64,000 bases of DNA from Flavobacterium jejuense. Its GTDB lineage: Bacteria; Bacteroidota; Bacteroidia; Flavobacteriales; Flavobacteriaceae. Positions 62,602 to 64,000 of the stretch are shown here, piece after piece. The notes beneath the pieces were generated by a model. The model was not told where the DNA came from, made no database searches, and saw nothing but the letters and a program-made list of their open reading frames with translations. The stretch spans positions 248,001-312,000 of the forward strand of contig NZ_VEVQ02000003.1 of NCBI RefSeq assembly GCF_006491595.2. Direction: 5' to 3'. The first letter of the stretch is position 1; the number at the start of each line of letters is the position of its first letter. The position numbers and the translations under genes are program-made.

Positions 62602-63510
62602 TTAGTTAATTGCACTACTTTTCAATTGATGCTCTTTGATATAAATAGCCATTTGTTGCGCCACTTCAACAGGTCTATCACTTGAAATAATCATGACACC
62701 TGCTTTTACAATATCTAGATATATTTTATCCCCATTAGCTATAGCACTTTTATCTAAATTACCCATAGTTCCAGAAATACACGTAATTCCTTTTGCTTTC
62801 ATATACTCCATGACTTCTGATTTTGGGAATGTAGTTCCTACGAAAGCTACCATGTTTTCCGCTTTTACTCCAAGGTTTTCCATACGTTCCACATCTTCTT
62901 TTCCTCTTGCCGAAACCGAAAGCATTATATCTGGAGCTAAAGTAGCTACCTCAGCCGCTTGATTGGCATTATATGTAATAATAATCGAATAGTTTTCTGC
63001 TTTATTACGTCTTACAGCCTCTACAATCATTTTGAAAGGCACGCCTCTTTTTACATCTAAAGTATAGACTACTTTTCCTTTTCCCCATTGCAAAACGGCA
63101 TCTAAGGTTTCAATTTTATACGAAGTACGATTCCCTTCATTGTCTTCTAAAAACAATTCTTGTAATTCTTTGTAAGTATAGTCATTAATATTTCCTGTTC
63201 CTGTTGTAGTTCTATCCAAAGTATTATCGTGCATCATTACTAAAACCGAATCTTTGGTTAAAGCAATATCAGTTTCAATTACTGCAGGATTGTATTTGAT
63301 GGTGTTTTCAAAAGTAGCGGTACAATTTTCAGGAAAACCAGTTGTTGGACCACCACGATGAGCACTTACTACTGGATAAAAGTTACTTGAGGCTCTAAAA
63401 AAAGACTTAAAATCATTGTTGTTTTCAAAATGTAACGTATGTAACTTATCTTGTGCTATTACTGAAAACACACTAAAAAGTGCGACTACAAAAACCAATA
63501 TTCTTTTCAA
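62602..63510 (-). CDS. Glycerophosphodiester phosphodiesterase family protein
   Basis: A 302-residue secreted enzyme: signal peptide 1-20, then the GDPD barrel with SAHRGGPTTGFPENCTATFE (His51, Arg52, Glu61), VIETDIALTKD (Glu79, Asp81) and VMMHDNTLDRTTTG (His94), the calcium- and phosphate-binding residues. Hydrolyses glycerophosphodiesters to glycerol-3-phosphate. A 40-residue insertion before the catalytic start is a feature of the Bacteroidota secreted subgroup. Converges on the CHU_C gene. Confidence 0.93.
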   Translation of the reverse strand: MKRILVFVVALFSVFSVIAQDKLHTLHFENNNDFKSFFRASSNFYPVVSAHRGGPTTGFPENCTATFENTIKYNPAVIETDIALTKDSVLVMMHDNTLDRTTTGTGNINDYTYKELQELFLEDNEGNRTSYKIETLDAVLQWGKGKVVYTLDVKRGVPFKMIVEAVRRNKAENYSIIITYNANQAAEVATLAPDIMLSVSARGKEDVERMENLGVKAENMVAFVGTTFPKSEVMEYMKAKGITCISGTMGNLDKSAIANGDKIYLDIVKAGVMIISSDRPVEVAQQMAIYIKEHQLKSSAIN

Positions 63511-63620
63511 AATAGTATTTTTAAAATTTGAAGCACAAAAGTAGGTATTCTAAAGATTCTTGCAATTGAGCAACTGTTAATAAATCGATAAATTATTTTA
63601 GAAAAAGACCAACCATAAAC

Positions 63621-64000
63621 TTAAAGTTTTGGAGGATACTTTTCTAAGAATTGATTTGGCTTAAGAGTATGAACAAGTAAAAATTCCCCGTCTATTTTTT
63701 TTAAATAAAAATAGTAATAAAAATTATCACAATAACTATTGTTTTTACTACATTCAGTACTTTTAATTAATACTTTCCAAACAGAATTTTTATTTACTAA
63801 TTTTGAAGTAACACTAAATTCTTTTATATTTTCCTCTTTACATATATAGTCATAATAAATTAAAGCTATTTTTTCAGCCATTTCATTAGTAGAAATTGCA
63901 TCATAAGCACTAACTCTGTTAGAGCTAAACTCTTTTTTAAATAAAGATTTCTCAATTATATATGTATAATCACCGTCTTGTGTACTTAATGGATCTTTAT
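63621..64000 (-). CDS. Unknown protein, cut by the window edge (NTF2-fold immunity-like pattern)
   Basis: The frame is open from the right edge to TAA at 63621, so the gene starts outside the window. Visible sequence includes VSAYDAISTNEMAEKIALIY, YDYICKEENIKEFSVTSKL, NSVWKVLIKST and GEFLLVHTLKPNQFLEKYPP. The order helix with MAEKIA, then strand-turn-VWxVxI, then strand resembles NTF2-fold immunity proteins, but the match is only a pattern. The ATG at 63881 is internal to the longer frame. Confidence 0.6.
   Translation of the reverse strand, partial: KDPLSTQDGDYTYIIEKSLFKKEFSSNRVSAYDAISTNEMAEKIALIYYDYICKEENIKEFSVTSKLVNKNSVWKVLIKSTECSKNNSYCDNFYYYFYLKKIDGEFLLVHTLKPNQFLEKYPPKL

Noticed and set aside
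1..64000. Prophage or conjugative element
   Set aside because: No integrase, capsid, terminase, relaxase or transfer genes; only IS256 fossils and a possible tRNA scar.

Overview
The window comes from a member of the Bacteroidota, most likely a marine or host-associated Flavobacteriaceae. The evidence is very low GC content, Bacteroidota-type promoters (TAnnTTTG at -7), SusC/SusD pairs, ECF sigma/FecR systems, DUF4249 and carboxypeptidase-regulatory TonB receptors, type 9 secretion sorting domains (type A and the CHU_C type B), LytTR/LytS two-component pairs and a biotin-type pyruvate carboxylase. No species call is made.

Region 1 (about 1-23 kb) is a dense set of small oxidoreductases and the one-gene regulators next to them. 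It holds two Crp/Fnr regulators, three HxlR regulators that each keep an N-terminal cysteine, three intact AraC regulators and one AraC remnant. Their neighbours are an ABM monooxygenase, YceI, two zinc-less MDR quinone-type oxidoreductases, a nitroreductase, an FAD monooxygenase, two classical SDRs, an NmrA-like quinone reductase, and SRPBCC and NTF2-like proteins. Several pieces are duplicated within the region (crp, ABM plus an IS256 remnant, oxidoreductase plus AraC), and some copies are decaying. Operator-like palindromes sit where these regulators should act. A LytS/LytTR pair diverges from a TonB receptor-DUF4249 operon at 13.2-18.4 kb, with two 21-bp-phased direct-repeat pairs between them.

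Region 2 (23-26.8 kb) is gene-poor. It has a hairpin repeat, a decayed copy of a small secreted protein gene, a secreted GH128-like glycosidase with a T9SS tail, and the intact copy of the small protein gene.

Region 3 (26.9-47.6 kb, nearly all minus strand) contains an ABC-2 transporter pair, pyruvate carboxylase, thioredoxin reductase, a class V aminotransferase, DsbD and a gutted M16 peptidase. Upstream of these lies a nutrient-uptake locus in the order ECF sigma, FecR, T9SS protein, SusC, SusD, TlpA-like lipoprotein.

Region 4 (47.9-64 kb) opens with the 3' half of a tRNA followed by a good terminator, which may be an old integration junction. After it come a TonB receptor, a DUF1266 lipoprotein with an unknown partner, a TPR-histidine kinase/LytTR pair, tRNA-Pro(TGG), uridine kinase, a DivIC/FtsB-like protein, both methylmalonyl-CoA mutase subunits, a large CHU_C adhesin-like protein, a glycerophosphodiesterase and a gene cut by the window edge.

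The most notable result is regulatory. A 16-bp operator related to TTTrCCnnATGryAAA lies about 36 bp upstream of the -7 box of three genes: the ABM gene, crp copy 2 and an SDR gene. This suggests a compact, class II-type Crp/Fnr circuit controlling the oxidoreductase island. All functional calls rest on reading motifs by eye; no database search was run.
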